From: Rutstroemia sp. NJR-2017a BVV2
Lineage: Eukaryota > Ascomycota > Leotiomycetes > Helotiales > Rutstroemiaceae
NCBI GenBank assembly: GCA_002946415.1
Contig: NJPS01000022.1
Location: forward strand, 248,001-312,000
Direction of reading: 5' to 3'
DNA length: 64,000 nt
Below the pieces are notes generated by a model that made no database searches, was not told the DNA's origin, and was given only the letters and a program-made list of their open reading frames with translations. The position numbers and the translations under genes are program-made. Positions 1-11,735 of the stretch are shown here, in pieces (position 1 is the first letter of the stretch; the number at the start of each line of letters is the position of its first letter).

Positions 1-146
1 TATCCCATCCACCAGAAGAAGAAGGAAAATAGAAAAACGCCATAATAGTCTCGGTAATCGTAAGTTTTAGTGTGTTTGTCGGCCTCTTTCTCTTCTCTAT
101 ATTCATGTCATATCGTTCGTTCATTATGCGTTTCGCACATCCGTCG
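1..146. other. 3' flank of first gene
   Basis: AT-rich sequence downstream of the first minus-strand gene. I see no coding potential; it is probably the 3' untranslated region and terminator of that gene. Confidence 0.4.
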
Positions 147-706
147 CTAGAGTTTTATTCTCCCCGTGAAATGTAGGACAATCACTACAGCTGCGGCGAC
201 AAGTATTGCGACGAGGAGTGTGACGCCCATGCAGATGGCTCGACAGCGGCGCTTTTCGCGGTATTGTTGTTCTAGCCAATCTTCGCTGCTGGTGTGTTAG
301 TTATTTTCTCCTCGTTCGATGTCATATGTCCAATTCCCAGTTCAACATTGGCGAAGAAAGGGAAGAGAACAAGCATAACATACCCATCATAGCCATAGAT
401 CTTCTCCTTCTTCTCTTTCCTTTCTCTCTTCCCAATACCAGACACCATACTTCCATTCCCACTGCCAACCGTATCACTCCTTTCGGTTCTTCCTCCAGCC
501 CCCGCGAGCCCGGCTTCTAGCTCCTTCAAGTTCTCCTCTGACATGTGCACGGCGGTTGAAAAGCGTTTCCAGAATTGAGGATCCCGTACTAGTCCCAGGC
601 CAGGCGATTGCGGTGGTAGAGTAGAGATAGGTCGTTGAGAAACCTCTTGCTTCAGGGGTGAGGGCCGGTGCTCGCGGACACCAAAGTTGCGCGGTTTTCC
701 TCCCAT
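147..706 (-). CDS. Small single-pass membrane protein, hypothetical
   Basis: Two exons are supported: 706..384 and 288..147, with an intron at 383..289 that has a GTATGT donor, a CTAAC branch site and a CAG acceptor. The frame joins exactly and gives 154 residues. The first about 100 residues are polar, with a conserved-looking patch RDPQFWKRFSTAV, then a Ser/Gly-rich linker and a Lys/Arg/Glu-rich stretch. Exon 2 encodes a basic patch (REKRRCRAIC) directly followed by about 20 hydrophobic residues (VTLLVAILVAAAVVIVLHF) and a short TGRIKL tail. There is no signal peptide, so it looks like a tail-anchored protein with its bulk in the cytosol. I do not recognise the family beyond 'fungal hypothetical'. 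Reading straight through the intron gives a false 144-residue protein without the membrane segment. Confidence 0.7.
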
Positions 707-3306
707 TTTGCAGGATTGAGGAGGGTGAAGGTGAGGTGAGAATCTTCGAGGTAGGTGATAGGGAAAGTCGACGAATGGGTTAGGATTTGGTCATGCGGTG
801 AAGGTGAGACCTCGGATTCTCTCTTGAAATGAATGAATGATATTCCCGAAAGGTTGTTACAGTAATGATCGAATATGAGGAGTTGAATGTGAATGAGTGG
901 TACGAAGTCCAATTTTGTCCAGCTGGATTCCTTCTGCTTTGGCTGTTTGGTTACTTGAAGATCACTTCAAGAGATTCCGCGACACCAACGAGTGTGAGTA
1001 TATTATTGCGCCGAGGACTTTCTTTCCTTTTCAAACGAATGTGAAGTACCGTCCTTGCGATCGCGATGAGTGAATGAACGTATATATGTCGGAAGAAGAG
1101 ACGGAGAAAAAGAGTGGCTCCAAATCAACTTCAGCTTCTAGCACATGGGATTCTGGAAAGTGGATTGATTGATAAACAAATCCAAAGCAAACCAAACAAA
1201 ACAAATTGGCGAAGGAGAGAACGAAAGTTGGGATGAACGATAGACGGCGAAGAAAGAGCTGGCACAGTTAATACACACACCGATGTCTATATTACGAAGT
1301 ATTACTAGAGTCAAGAGGAGAAAGGTGTTTGAGAGACTCTACAGGAAGGAACCCTGAAGGGCCTGGACATGCCTTAATGGAGTGGGAACGGGAAATGGGA
1401 AAGCCTAGAAACGGAGTTTATTTGGGGAAAGGGAAGGGGAACCGATCCGCCATATCGTAGATTCGTAAGGAGGAGCATAGGGAAGATGGAATTAGGAGGT
1501 ACTGTAGGAGTACGTACGCTCGAGCTTTTGCTCTTACGATTCAGTTTCTTCATATATTTATTTCAATGCCGCTTTTCGATTCTATCATCAGCTTCAATTC
1601 TACAGTTGGGTTTCCATTCCTTCAAGGCTGGCTCAAGCCCCGAATCAATAAAAGCAGCAGCCCATAAGAATCGCAAAGTTACAGTTTAATCCACCATCGA
1701 ATCAGAGTCCAAAGAAGGAGAAGGAGAAGCTGCGCCGATTCGTTCGGTAAACGGGGGAAATTACGGTGGAGACTCTTTCTTTCTTTTCCTTGAAGGACTT
1801 CTACCTCTGTCTGATTCTGACCTCCCACGACCAAAGGAAATTACTAAGGTTGCTAGGTATATAATATGCGTAAATTAAGTGTGACATCAAAGGTCAATAA
1901 AGTCAAAACGAGATTTTGCTGGGATCGGGGTGGATGGAGTGGATAGGGTGGACATGGACATGGAGGGGGCCGACCGGCCGGCCGGCTGACCGTTTGCGTG
2001 TTGCTTGATGGAGATATAGTTGCCGGTCGGCGGTATCTCATGGATGGGGAAAGGTTGGAGAAGTCTCTTTCTTTACTCTTACGCAAAATAGTCGAGACAT
2101 TGCCCCGAGGTGCGCTGATGAATTTCGAGAAAGTTCTGCGAGATTGACGGATGTGCAATTGCTAGCTGGACAATGAAGCTTCGTTCACACCGGAAGCGTT
2201 TATTGAACGGCTCGGGGATTAACTTCTCCATCCATGGTTGTGCAGCTTGATGAAGGTGTGGCAGAAGCGCATACTACCTCGCAAGGTACAGACTCGAGTC
2301 TTTGGACGGGTTGGCGGTCAGCGAGCACACCAGAGGCGCATCTCTACTTCTGCTCATTTATGCTATTGCGCCTTCTCCAATCATCATTACTGCTGCTATC
2401 TTCTTCGGGATTGCTACAAGCCACCTTTCAGGGGCTCGGATGTCGTGCATTACATATATTGACGATAGGCTTCCTCAAGACCACAAATGTACCATTGTAC
2501 CAGATACAAGCTTCCACACGGGCGCGAAGCCATGTTCTTGCCCATGTCTTCGACCAAGGAGTACTACAATGGCCTCGCTCATCAATATATTGTGTGGCAC
2601 CCAAGCGGGTGCTGCTACTCACATGATTGCTTTTGCTATTCTACCAGATAGCCGAAGTCGTTCCCTAAGAGCTTCCTCGAGTCTTCGGTGCGATGTCCTC
2701 GCATGTCTTCGTCGAAACAGAGCTCCTTACGGGTTATCTCCTCATCTCAGATTTGACAGGTTTCAGACTGAGATAAGCTTAGTCTCAATACAGGCTTTCT
2801 ATGGAGTATCCGTTTCGACCTACTCGCTTCTTGAACTGCACTGACGCGCTCAGCCTTCAACCAGTAAGTAGACATGTCAAAGCACCAAGGGTTCGTTCCA
2901 GGAGTTGGTATATTGGATCGCGGAGGATGGTTTGACGCAGTTGTCAGGTTGGCACAAAAGACCATGCTAAATTTGTAGTGAGTAGACAAGTTCTAAGTCG
3001 GAATGAACACTGACCGGAAAGACTCTTCACAAAAGCGACTCATGAGTATCGAGTAGCTGCATGTTGATGATCTAAAACCATGTAGTGAAATTTATCCCAA
3101 GCCTTTATCCTCAATTCTATCTATCTATGTACCCATCGTTCTACCTGTCTATCCTTCTAATAATCTATACCCACCTATCTAAATGTACATTTATCCAGTC
3201 TAATGTCTCTCTTCGCTTGAAATCCTAACATCTCAAGCCGATTCCAGCCATAACCTTCACTGTCCTTCACCACCCACCGACCTCCCCTTCAATAACCTCT
3301 TCGCCT
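707..3306. other. Gene-free 2.6-kb stretch
   Basis: No convincing gene. It holds the promoter of the small membrane protein (right of 706) and the 3' flank of the DUF3605 gene (left of 3307). Overlapping open frames between 2234 and 2844 on the plus strand look like chance: three frames are open at once and none shows a domain. A GC-rich palindromic run of CCGG units lies near 1970-1988. Confidence 0.4.
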
Positions 3307-4213
3307 TCACTCTCCATAAACCTTTACACCCATCAACTTCTCAATCGTCACCCTCTCATTCACGCCCTCCCCATTATCTCCCGTAACCTCTTCCACAAAC
3401 TTTGGATCCGGGTCACGCAACATAATATGAAAATGTTCCACCGACTTAATCGACTTTAAAGCCGGGGGGTTCACGAACCACATGACCTATTTATGGATTA
3501 GCATACTTTCCTCCATAAACTGTTTGCTCGTATCCTTCTCCCCGTTTCCGCTCCGCCGCTTGTAATACCAACACACAGAAACCAAACAAGTACCAAGGCA
3601 GTTCAAATGCCTACCCAGACAAAAGAATAATAAAAAATATAAAAAACAAAACACTCACATTCTCCGTACCACATCTCTCCCTAAACATCCTCCCCACCCA
3701 CCCCTCAACCACCCCCCTCATCTCCTCCGTCAACTCCCCCGTCTCCTTATCCTCCTCAAAAACAAACTTCGTCCACACAACCAAATGTACAATCCCCCTC
3801 TCCAACGCGTACGGAAAATCATTTCTCAAAACCCTGTAATCCTCGCTCCTCTCAAACAGTCTCCCCACATTATCCTTTCCCCCTCCCATGCCTCCCTCCC
3901 CCACAACCCACCCCAACTTCCCCCCCAACACATACTCCGCGACGCCTCCCCAGCGCTTCCCCAGCTCCCACGCACATTTCTTGTAATAATACAGATCCAA
4001 GGGCCGGCGATTCAGCTCGCCCAGCGCGTTCCGCGCAATCACGTCCCGGAGCTCCGCCCAGCTCATGTCCGGGTGCTGGGAGGGATGGGTGGATAGGATG
4101 CGGATGTTTTTGGCGGGTTGGTTGAGGAGATAGGGGGGGCAGGTTTCGGAGCGGAAGGCGGGAGGGATGTTGGTTTGCCAGTAGGGGAGAGGGGAGGGGC
4201 CGATACTGCCCAT
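3307..4213 (-). CDS. DUF3605 family protein (N-acetylglucosamine-induced protein 1-like)
   Basis: Exons 4213..3659 and 3486..3307 join in phase 0 to give 244 residues; the intron has a GTGAGT donor, a GCTAATC branch and a TAG acceptor. The N-terminal part carries the motifs of the fungal DUF3605 family: a WAELRDVIARNAL segment, RRPLDLYYYKKCAWELGKRWG, then a RVLRNDFPYALERGIVHLVVW block. Exon 2 adds the family's C-terminal block, WFVNPPALKSIKSVEHFHIML. Candida Gig1, a family member, is induced by N-acetylglucosamine; the biochemical role is unknown. If the intron is ignored, the frame runs into a false hydrophobic tail (VSVLFFIFFIILLSG) that could be mistaken for a membrane anchor. Family call is firm; function is not. 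Confidence 0.85.
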
Positions 4214-4849
4214 GGTGGCTTGATTTTATTTTACCGGGGATGGTAGGATGGGATAAAGAGATGGGTAAATGGGTAGATGGATGAATTACAAAAAAGGCGC
4301 TTTGGGGGCGTATTTGTGTTACGGTTTGGTAATGCGGTAAAGGCTTAGTTGAGTTGTGAGTTGTGTTGGACAGCGGGGTGGCGTTATGTGGTGTTACTTA
4401 AATGGCCCGTGCTAGGGGAAAATCCAGCGTTGAACTTTAGCTGCCATCTAGGATGCGTCAGTTTTATGAATCTATTTGGTAGATTTGATGGATAATTATA
4501 TGTGGAATCGATGCTTCTGCGTATTGATCTTTGGAAAGGTTTCATTGTATTATGTGGTCCCCTATCTACAATCCAGCTTGAGACACAGATTTTAAATTCT
4601 AAGGGTAGTAGGAATATCCAAAAGCTCTTGGAGATTTGAAACTTGCGCCGCATCACCGATCACAACTATCTTCTTTTCAATATAAACTTGCGAGTGCCTT
4701 AAGCATCACATAGATACACCACCGGTTACTCCTTATTGTCCCAAAAAAGGCAGAAAATGGGGTCATGGGGCAGTCGTAATTCAAAAACCCAAACGCCACG
4801 AATGCACCGCCAGACCATACGCCACGCTTCAGACATAGAGATATCTTGC
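4214..4849. other. Intergenic: DUF3605 promoter and HOS2 3' flank
   Basis: Contains the promoter of the DUF3605 gene and the 3' untranslated region of the histone deacetylase gene. Nothing else stands out. Confidence 0.4.
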
Positions 4850-6268
4850 TCAAGTCGCATACTCTCGTGGTACTCCCAACCCCTCCTCTTTCGCCAATCT
4901 ATATGATTCTTCTTGTTCCCGCTCTTCTTTGATTCGATCTTCTGTTTCTTGTTTCCAACCCGTAAGATCAGGCGGTAACTGTTGGCTTTGCACACTTGGC
5001 GCTTGTTCTACAAATCGTAATTGTTCGTAAATGCTCGATACAATGTCGTTAATCTTCTTCTCTGTATTCATGTTTCTTCGTGGATCACCCAACACTTGTG
5101 CTAGTGTTGGATACAATGTAGTATGTCGGAAATGCGAACGGTATGGTGTATGCAGTGGTATCTCCGAGTGTAACTCAGCATTAATTGCAATACTTGTTTC
5201 GTGAGTCCAGGCGCGTGCTACATTCCGGGGTGTATATCCTCCTCCCCCGACAAGAAGAAGTGGAAGCCCGAGAGACTTGCAATATGCAACACAAGCTCCA
5301 TGACCTTGAACAAGAACATTGAAACGTCCTAGACGGTCTCCTGCTAACGAGTCGGCTCCGCATTGAAGCACAATAGCGCTGGGACGGAACTTTTCCACAC
5401 ACTTCGAGACAATCTTTTCGAAGAGTCTGAAATACTGGTCATCATCAATGCCGTCGTTCAGGGGAACGTTGATCGCGTGGTGAGCGCCAGGACTATCTTC
5501 ATGAGCAGGGCCTGTAGTGTCGAGACTACCTGTTCCTGGAAAGAAATTCATCCCATCGTATTTGTGGAACGAGACAGTCATGACTCGATCAGTTGACCAG
5601 AACGCTTCTTCCACTCCGTCACCGTGATGGACATCAATATCAATGTATAGTACTCTTGGATGCTTTCTCAGTAATTGGAGTATTGCCAGAACAATGTCGT
5701 TTACATAGCAAAACCCTGATGCTTCGGCCTTCTTAGCATGGTGCAGACCCCCAGACCAATTTATTGCAATATCCGACTCATTGTTACAAAGTTTGCGAGC
5801 CGCGTCAATGGATGCACCTGAGTACATGGAACAGTAATTGAAAAGACCCTCGAAAACAGGACAATCTGACCCACCGAGATTGAATGCCTTTGGAGTTTCG
5901 TCGTCCGGCATAGCAACCTTCGCTGTCTTCAAGTATTCGAGATAATCTGCGGTATGGAAATCTTCCATTTCTTCTTCGGTGGCTCTCCGCGCGACATATG
6001 TATCCATGGCAGCGTGCATACCATACGACATGATTAGACCTTTCGCCAAAGTAAGACGCCATGGTTTCATGGGATGTGTGCTTCCAAAATGATGTTTCTC
6101 CAATTGGGGATTAATGTGAAATGAGACGTCATATCCCGTCGGTCGAACAATTCCATTATTGTGAATTGCCTTTTTGACTTCTGCCAGAAATCGAACGTTG
6201 TCTTGGTCGCCTTTTTGATCTAGAGGAATTCCGTATTCCTGGACAATGTTGTGCATGGAATAAACCAT
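4850..6268 (-). CDS. hos2: Class I histone deacetylase, Hos2 type
   Basis: A single uninterrupted frame of 472 residues. The deacetylase domain spans about residues 45-370. The catalytic His pair is at 176-177 (SGGLHHAKK). Zinc ligands are D212 and H214 (DIDVHHGDG) and D306 (QCGADSLAGDRLG), and the catalytic Tyr is Y345 (GGGGYTPRNVARAW), so the enzyme should be active. The N-terminal text FGSTHPMKPWRLTLAK, with Trp where Rpd3 has His after the KP, points to the Hos2 branch rather than Rpd3. In yeast Hos2 is the deacetylase of the Set3 complex and acts on H3/H4 in transcribed regions. The C-terminal about 45 residues are charged and coiled (ETEDRIKEEREQEESYR). Length fits yeast Hos2 (about 450). 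The gene is divergent from a Yng2-like PHD gene. Confidence 0.93.
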   Translation of the reverse strand: MVYSMHNIVQEYGIPLDQKGDQDNVRFLAEVKKAIHNNGIVRPTGYDVSFHINPQLEKHHFGSTHPMKPWRLTLAKGLIMSYGMHAAMDTYVARRATEEEMEDFHTADYLEYLKTAKVAMPDDETPKAFNLGGSDCPVFEGLFNYCSMYSGASIDAARKLCNNESDIAINWSGGLHHAKKAEASGFCYVNDIVLAILQLLRKHPRVLYIDIDVHHGDGVEEAFWSTDRVMTVSFHKYDGMNFFPGTGSLDTTGPAHEDSPGAHHAINVPLNDGIDDDQYFRLFEKIVSKCVEKFRPSAIVLQCGADSLAGDRLGRFNVLVQGHGACVAYCKSLGLPLLLVGGGGYTPRNVARAWTHETSIAINAELHSEIPLHTPYRSHFRHTTLYPTLAQVLGDPRRNMNTEKKINDIVSSIYEQLRFVEQAPSVQSQQLPPDLTGWKQETEDRIKEEREQEESYRLAKEEGLGVPREYAT

Positions 6269-7383
6269 CTTGGAGCTGTGGAAGGATAAGCTTATCGAGC
6301 TGCGCGGGGTTGTTTCGAATTATCGAAATTCATCGATCAGTTACTCGGAAGCATTGAATGCCGAATCGAATGTATTTCAGACGGGTAAAGAGTGGGTTCT
6401 GTCTGTATAATGTGAAGATTTGTCAGTTTTCAAGAGGCAAGAATCAACAAGAAGGTCGTCCACCCAGATGCATGTAGTTGTAGATTGAGTTCCTTACCTC
6501 TCGTCTGATTGTCGGTTTAATAGCTCTTACACTACAACTTGTGTCCCCGACAATTGCTCGGGTCTAGTCGCTGTATTATGTTGCTCGTTCGTCGCCGTAG
6601 ACTGACAGACGCCTGTGATTATCTTGTTCTTGGTTCTCTTCGCGGACCGTAGTCGAGTATTGTGTGCGGTATATATCGAATGAATGTTAATTGTCGGAGA
6701 GAGAATAAGTTCCCATGTCGAGGCTCGACGGGAGAGATAGTTCTAGACTACATCCGGTGCTGCTAACCAAATCAATATTAGCGCCTCAGCCCTAAGGCTG
6801 GTGAATATGCGCGGCGATTAATCTGGTCGTCCTCATCGTCTGATAAAGCGAGCGTAGCAAGCGTTGCAAGCGTGGCAAGGAAGTCTTTCGTCGGCTATTC
6901 ATGCAACTAAGACTTTGCGAGAGCTAAGAGACTCCAGAGATTCCTATCCCACCTCTGCCCTCCGCCCTCCGCCCTCCAACATCAAACCCTCGCTCGTTCG
7001 CTCGCTCGCTCCCTGCCTTCTCAATTTTCCTCCTTGTGAAGGGAAAATTCCCAATTTTATTCCATCGAATGGGATAAGAGCGGAGGAGCCACTATTTACT
7101 AAAATTTATCTCGAGTCATTATTCACTACCTCTTTCCTTTTCTATTATCTATTCTCTCAAGGTAAGCTTCGTCGCAACCTCCATCTCGTTCTCTAGTTTT
7201 TGGTTTGCATAGGATACATGCATTGTTGATAGCATCCACATTTCCCCCGTCAACCTCTCTTTTGGTTAATACCATATATCTTATGATTCAGTCCGTTCTC
7301 TACTTTACTTTGCTTTGCTCTCGCACATTGGCGCCTTGAATAAGACACGCGTTTCGGTGTGCGCCCCGTCCATATTAGTAACA
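6269..7383. promoter_or_regulatory. Shared divergent promoter, HOS2 / ING gene
   Basis: This 1.1-kb region separates the minus-strand deacetylase from the plus-strand ING gene and must hold both promoters. It contains short direct repeats near 6955-7015 (CCGCCCT units, then CGCT/CGTT units) and a CT-rich stretch near 7120-7160. That stretch precedes a GGTAAGC that could be the donor of a 5'-UTR intron of the ING gene; the acceptor was not fixed. Confidence 0.5.
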
Positions 7384-8646
7384 ATGCCCAGAGACGATTT
7401 ATCCATCGATTTCGTCCACAAACATAGGCACAATATGCCGCAGGTCGAACAGCTAGATGCCGCTGGTGTACTCGATGACTGGATCAATCGAGTATCGAAT
7501 TTACCAAATGAGGTTGCTTTTATGCAAGATGAAATAGCAGACAAAGATCGACAGATGCAGGAATGTCTTATGATCATACAGAAGCACGATGCTTCTCTAC
7601 AGAAATGGACAAAGGCAAATGGTGGGCATGTCGCAAATCCAAAAGAACCAGCTTTGAGAAAGATAATTCTGGAGAACTATGATAAGGCAGAGCGCCTCCA
7701 AGAAGAGAAGCTTGCATTGGCAACCAAAACCGAAAACCTGGTCGACAAACATACTCGACAGCTCGACTTACAAATCAAGGCCTTGCAGGACAGAGGCGAG
7801 TTTCCAAATGATCACGACCTTCCTTCCCTTTTACGGCCACAGCCTACCGAGAGACCGAGGCTGGATACAACTTCCGCAACAATGCCACTTGGGCAGATTA
7901 TAAATGCCTCCGTGGCCTCGCCTCACACTCACACTCGCCAGCCTAGCCAGCATTCTCGATTGTCTGCAACGGCCAGTCTGAATCAAACCGCCGGTGCTAC
8001 TGCGGCTTCAGCACCTGCTACTCCGGCCGCCGCTACATTACTCCTCAACCGACAAGCTCGAGAATCGTCCCTTGGGGCTGTCAAGCGACCAAGGCTTACA
8101 GGTGGATTGGGTACTTTACCGGCTGCTTCAAGCGGGCTTGCGAGACATTCATCGATGACTCCTGGCACACCTCGTGGCGGAACACCATCTGCAGTACGTG
8201 GTGGGAGTGCCGGACCAAGAAATACACAAAAGAAAAAGGTTGCACCACAAGGCAGTAGACAGAGCGGGGCTCCGCGAAAGGGCAAACCCGGAAAGTCTGG
8301 GCTAGGTAGAGTCAAACGCGGGACCAAGAGCTCTCCAGCGTCTGCGAACGATAGCGACCTTAGCGATGCGGAAACTGGCTCTATCGAAGATGATGATGAG
8401 AATGGAACTCCCGGGCCATCAGGCAGAGATCGCGATGGCGACCATGAAATGGCAGATGTCGATGATGAAGAGGGGAGCGATGATAGGAAATATTGCGTCT
8501 GTCACAGTGTAAGTTATGGGGACATGGTTGCGTGTGATAACGAGAGTTGCCCATATGAATGGTTTCATTGGGCATGCGTGGGGGTCAAGAGCGAACCTCA
8601 AGGTGTTTGGGTTTGTCCGGTTTGTGCTCCAAAAATGAAGAAATGA
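7384..8646 (+). CDS. yng2: ING-family PHD finger protein, Yng2-like
   Basis: Start chosen at the ATG at 7384 ([14 protein letters not shown]): the frame upstream of it has no family similarity. Protein 420 residues. Residues about 25-145 form the ING N-terminal helical domain ([20 protein letters not shown], then a long coiled region with [20 protein letters not shown]). The middle is Ala/Ser/Thr-rich and disordered with basic patches and an acidic run. The C-terminal PHD finger (about 370-416) reads [19 protein letters not shown], then [13 protein letters not shown] and WVCPVC, with the C4HC3 zinc ligands present. The PHD and the helical domain are closest in wording to yeast Yng2, the NuA4 histone acetyltransferase subunit that reads H3K4 methylation. 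Pho23-like identity (Rpd3L complex) cannot be fully excluded. Confidence 0.88.
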   Translation: MPRDDLSIDFVHKHRHNMPQVEQLDAAGVLDDWINRVSNLPNEVAFMQDEIADKDRQMQECLMIIQKHDASLQKWTKANGGHVANPKEPALRKIILENYDKAERLQEEKLALATKTENLVDKHTRQLDLQIKALQDRGEFPNDHDLPSLLRPQPTERPRLDTTSATMPLGQIINASVASPHTHTRQPSQHSRLSATASLNQTAGATAASAPATPAAATLLLNRQARESSLGAVKRPRLTGGLGTLPAASSGLARHSSMTPGTPRGGTPSAVRGGSAGPRNTQKKKVAPQGSRQSGAPRKGKPGKSGLGRVKRGTKSSPASANDSDLSDAETGSIEDDDENGTPGPSGRDRDGDHEMADVDDEEGSDDRKYCVCHSVSYGDMVACDNESCPYEWFHWACVGVKSEPQGVWVCPVCAPKMKK

Positions 8647-9276
8647 CGGAATTTTAGCAAGATGAAAGGCGCACTTGGGTTTTACGGAAGGCGGAGGCGT
8701 TCTAGGATGGCTATACCCACGTTTCTTGAATAGGCGGCACGGGCAAATGCTAGGAAATGGGATGTGAGCGGGTGTATCACAGCATCTGTAGTAGTGACAC
8801 CTTGTAATTAGATTTTCCAATGTATTAATAGTGCTCAAAAGCAACTGTCTTTGCGTTTGCAGATCACTTGAGGCTCATCTAAAAGCGGAAAGAAGCGGCA
8901 GATGCTACCCCTCCTTCCTATTCTGGCTTTGAAAATACGTGACGGGGATAGTTATGCCTTCTTTCAGACAATAGAACTTTTAACTCCTTCTGTTCAGAAC
9001 AAGATAGCCTTCGTGTAAGTGATGTCTTTCATCTATCTCTGCTTCACCTTGTAACCTTAACCCTCCGTCACTTTCTTCATTACACATTCACTTGCTGATT
9101 TTCACTTAATTGCAAGACTCCAATTCTTCAATATCTGATCTTTGTATCGTTTACCTTTTAATCCCTTCTCAAGCTCCATCCTCTGCGCTGTTCTTTGAGT
9201 ACTTGCGTATCTTATCATTGTTGCAGCACTCAAAAAATATTAAGAAACGAACTACACTACACCTTTGACTAACCAC
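8647..9276. other. Intergenic: ING 3' flank and FolB-gene promoter
   Basis: The AT-rich part after 8647 is the 3' flank of the ING gene. From about 9040 to 9270 the strand becomes pyrimidine-rich (CTTCACC, CCTTTTAATCCC and similar), as is usual before filamentous-fungal start sites. No gene seen. Confidence 0.4.
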
Positions 9277-10826
9277 ATGGCTGAAGAGGTGAGTTTCAAT
9301 GTTGGGTGCATCAATGGAGAACACAGCTTCCTAAGTGGGCTCGGGGATTAATACTGACTCGTACCAGAATAACTCTTCGATGGAGGGCAAGCTGTACTGG
9401 TTCGGGCGGGTAGCAAAGTCATCCTGGGAAATATCCAGACTGGTTGAGGAACCCGCGTCTGTTATTGCGATCAACGACTTAGAACTACAGTCACCCGTGG
9501 GCAAAGATGCATGGGGAAGTGGTGGCGTGGAGCAGCCTGTTCACATATCCGTATCCATTTCCCTCCGTCATCCGTTCAAGTCTTCTTCCGATGGCGATGT
9601 CCTGGCGGCAGACACCATTCATTATGGCCTCATCAAGGGAGCGATCACTCACGCTGTAGAAGGGTTTAACAAATCGGTCAACGAACGCAATTTACGCCAT
9701 GATTTAAGGTACCTCATGCAGTGTCTTGCTTCGGCATTCCACACACACGGTCATGACAAATATCTCGATTTGACGGGCAATGTTGCAAAGTCGTCTGAGT
9801 TTGCCATTATGTTGCCTAAAGCATCTGCCCTCGGGACTGGAGTTAGTCTCACCCTTACCAAGATGTATTACAAAGACTGCCAACAACAAATTGAGAGTGG
9901 AATCTATTCAATACGCCTCCAGCTTCATGACATCAAAGTACCGATCTTGATTGGATTACTGCCCAAGGAACGTTTGGCAAAGCAGAACGTTGTCGCAAAC
10001 GTTGTCTTGGATAATTGGCAGTTCAACAGAGATAGCTACAATGACGTAGAACAAGTGGTCGTGAAGGTAAGCCATTCTTTCCTAGTGCATCAGAGTGCAT
10101 TTCTGGGAGGAATCACTGACAATGACTAACTACTGTTTTAATAAGACAATGGAAGAATCATCCTACCAGACCCTCGAAGCACTTGCGGGTGAGATTACGA
10201 AACGCTTGATCAGATTTGTTATTCTACCTGTCGTCATTGAATACTTAAGGACACAGGATAATTTCAATGCCCTTAGTGATGATCCCGAAACAGCCGACTG
10301 GTCCGGCATATCACAATTTGCTGCCGCAGTTCCGCGACTAAAGGTCAAGCTCCAAAAACCTGGTATATACAGGAACACAACGCCAGGAGTAGAGCTGGTC
10401 ACAAACGTTTTCCCTGCCCGAGGGTCGGAAATCATGGGGATGTGGAAAGGATACAAGAATTTGGAATTACCTCCCTTCCCGTTGCAAGGTTCCTTGGAGA
10501 ACTGGATCCGGGATACCCAAGGTGAGACCAAGGCCATGGAAGATAACAATGTCTCGGCCACTGATCATTACAAACAGAACCCAATGGCCAGCAGCCAGCA
10601 GGTGGTCGATGAGAATGAAATAGCTGTCTTTTCACAGGAAGGTTCCGTTGCCACCGTGGAGGAATATATTACCCAGAAGGAAGAGCAAAATGAGTGTAAA
10701 AGCAATACAGATCATACTGACAACACACCTAAGACGGACCATGGAAATGGACAGAGACATTCGAGACTAAAAAAATGGAAGAACTCTATGCTACCTGCGG
10801 CAAGGAAAATCCGACATGGCTGCTAA
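9277..10826 (+). CDS. Tandem FolB (dihydroneopterin aldolase) domain protein
   Basis: Three exons: 9277..9288 (only MAEE), 9368..10066 and 10146..10826. All joins are phase 0 with GTGAGT and GTAAGC donors and CAG/AAG acceptors; the ACTAAC branch of intron 2 is clear. Product 463 residues. Two FolB-type halves are visible. The first, about residues 35-155, has IAINDLELQSPVGKD, ADTIHYGLIKGAI and GVSLTLTKM. The second, about 165-310, has IRLQLHDIKVPILIGLLPKE and VPRLKVKLQKPG. In fungal Fol1 the same tandem FolB pair is fused to HPPK and DHPS for folate synthesis; here both are missing. The last about 130 residues are polar, Gln/Asn/Thr-rich, ending in a basic segment (RLKKWKNSMLPAARKIRHG). Whether it still makes 6-hydroxymethyl-dihydropterin is unproven. 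Confidence 0.82.
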
Positions 10827-11735
10827 CAAAGTCAGATAAAATTCAAACGTACTGACTCCTTTTGTTTTGGAAACGTTGGTCGTAGCACACAAGTAGGAAA
10901 TATTGAAGTTGGTGGTATGGATTGGACACCACCTTTTTGCTCCGGGTGTGCATCACATGGCATAAGAGCGCATCATGCTCAACTTTGGACTTTGCCTTCT
11001 TCTATCCAAGTGAGCTCTGTTGGATCCTCTGGGACCGTTTGCATGATTGTGCTACTTCTTCCGTCGGGGGGCTCGAGACTTAGTATGCTTTGGATAGAAT
11101 AGAATCCTGTTGATAGCGATTGATCTTTATTTTGCCTCACATGCAGCAGCGATATAGACATTGATATTTTGAGCGCGGATGGCATTAGCGGGAACGGGTG
11201 GACGTGAACGGAATGAGATGAGACGATGTGAGATCGTATGCAAATGATATGATAGGGGGGGTCACTAAACTTCAGCTGTACTCAATCCTTTCTCACTATA
11301 AAAGTGCGGCAGAAATGACACTTGCTCTTGTCATCGTCATAGCTATAGCTATAGTCGACTCTCACCTATATAGAACAGCATCTGTTTTCTTCGTAGCCAC
11401 AAAGAGACACAGCAAGATATCAGAATAGACGTTACAATGTCACATTTCTGCATAGCTTATCTTTGATGAGTGCTTGATGTGTATATGCTTCAAAGTATGT
11501 ACATCTGGGCGTCCCATCCTCTTTCCTACCGTTAGACAATAAAGCAAGTGTATATACATTAACGACGAAAACTCCTCGCATGATGCCAAATTCAATATCC
11601 AAACTCCCACAACTATGCATATAAAACAATTTATTCTTTCTTTCTTTCCAGGAGATTATCCTAAATAAGAACCAAACAATGCACATAAGTACGGGGCTAA
11701 GGATGCGAACAAAGCAACAAAAGTCAGATGAACAA
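10827..11735. other. Intergenic between convergent genes
   Basis: Tail-to-tail spacer between the FolB-domain gene (plus) and the MFS gene (minus). It holds both 3' flanks. Open frames here are short and unrelated to any family. Short AGCTAT repeats occur near 11341-11356. Confidence 0.4.

Noticed and set aside
2234..2844. Overlapping plus-strand frames up to 180 codons
   Set aside because: Three frames are open together, none has a domain, splice pattern or codon bias of a gene; treated as chance.
3611..3658. Hydrophobic C-terminal anchor of the DUF3605 protein
   Set aside because: It is translated intron; splicing at the GTGAGT replaces it with the family's true C-terminal block.
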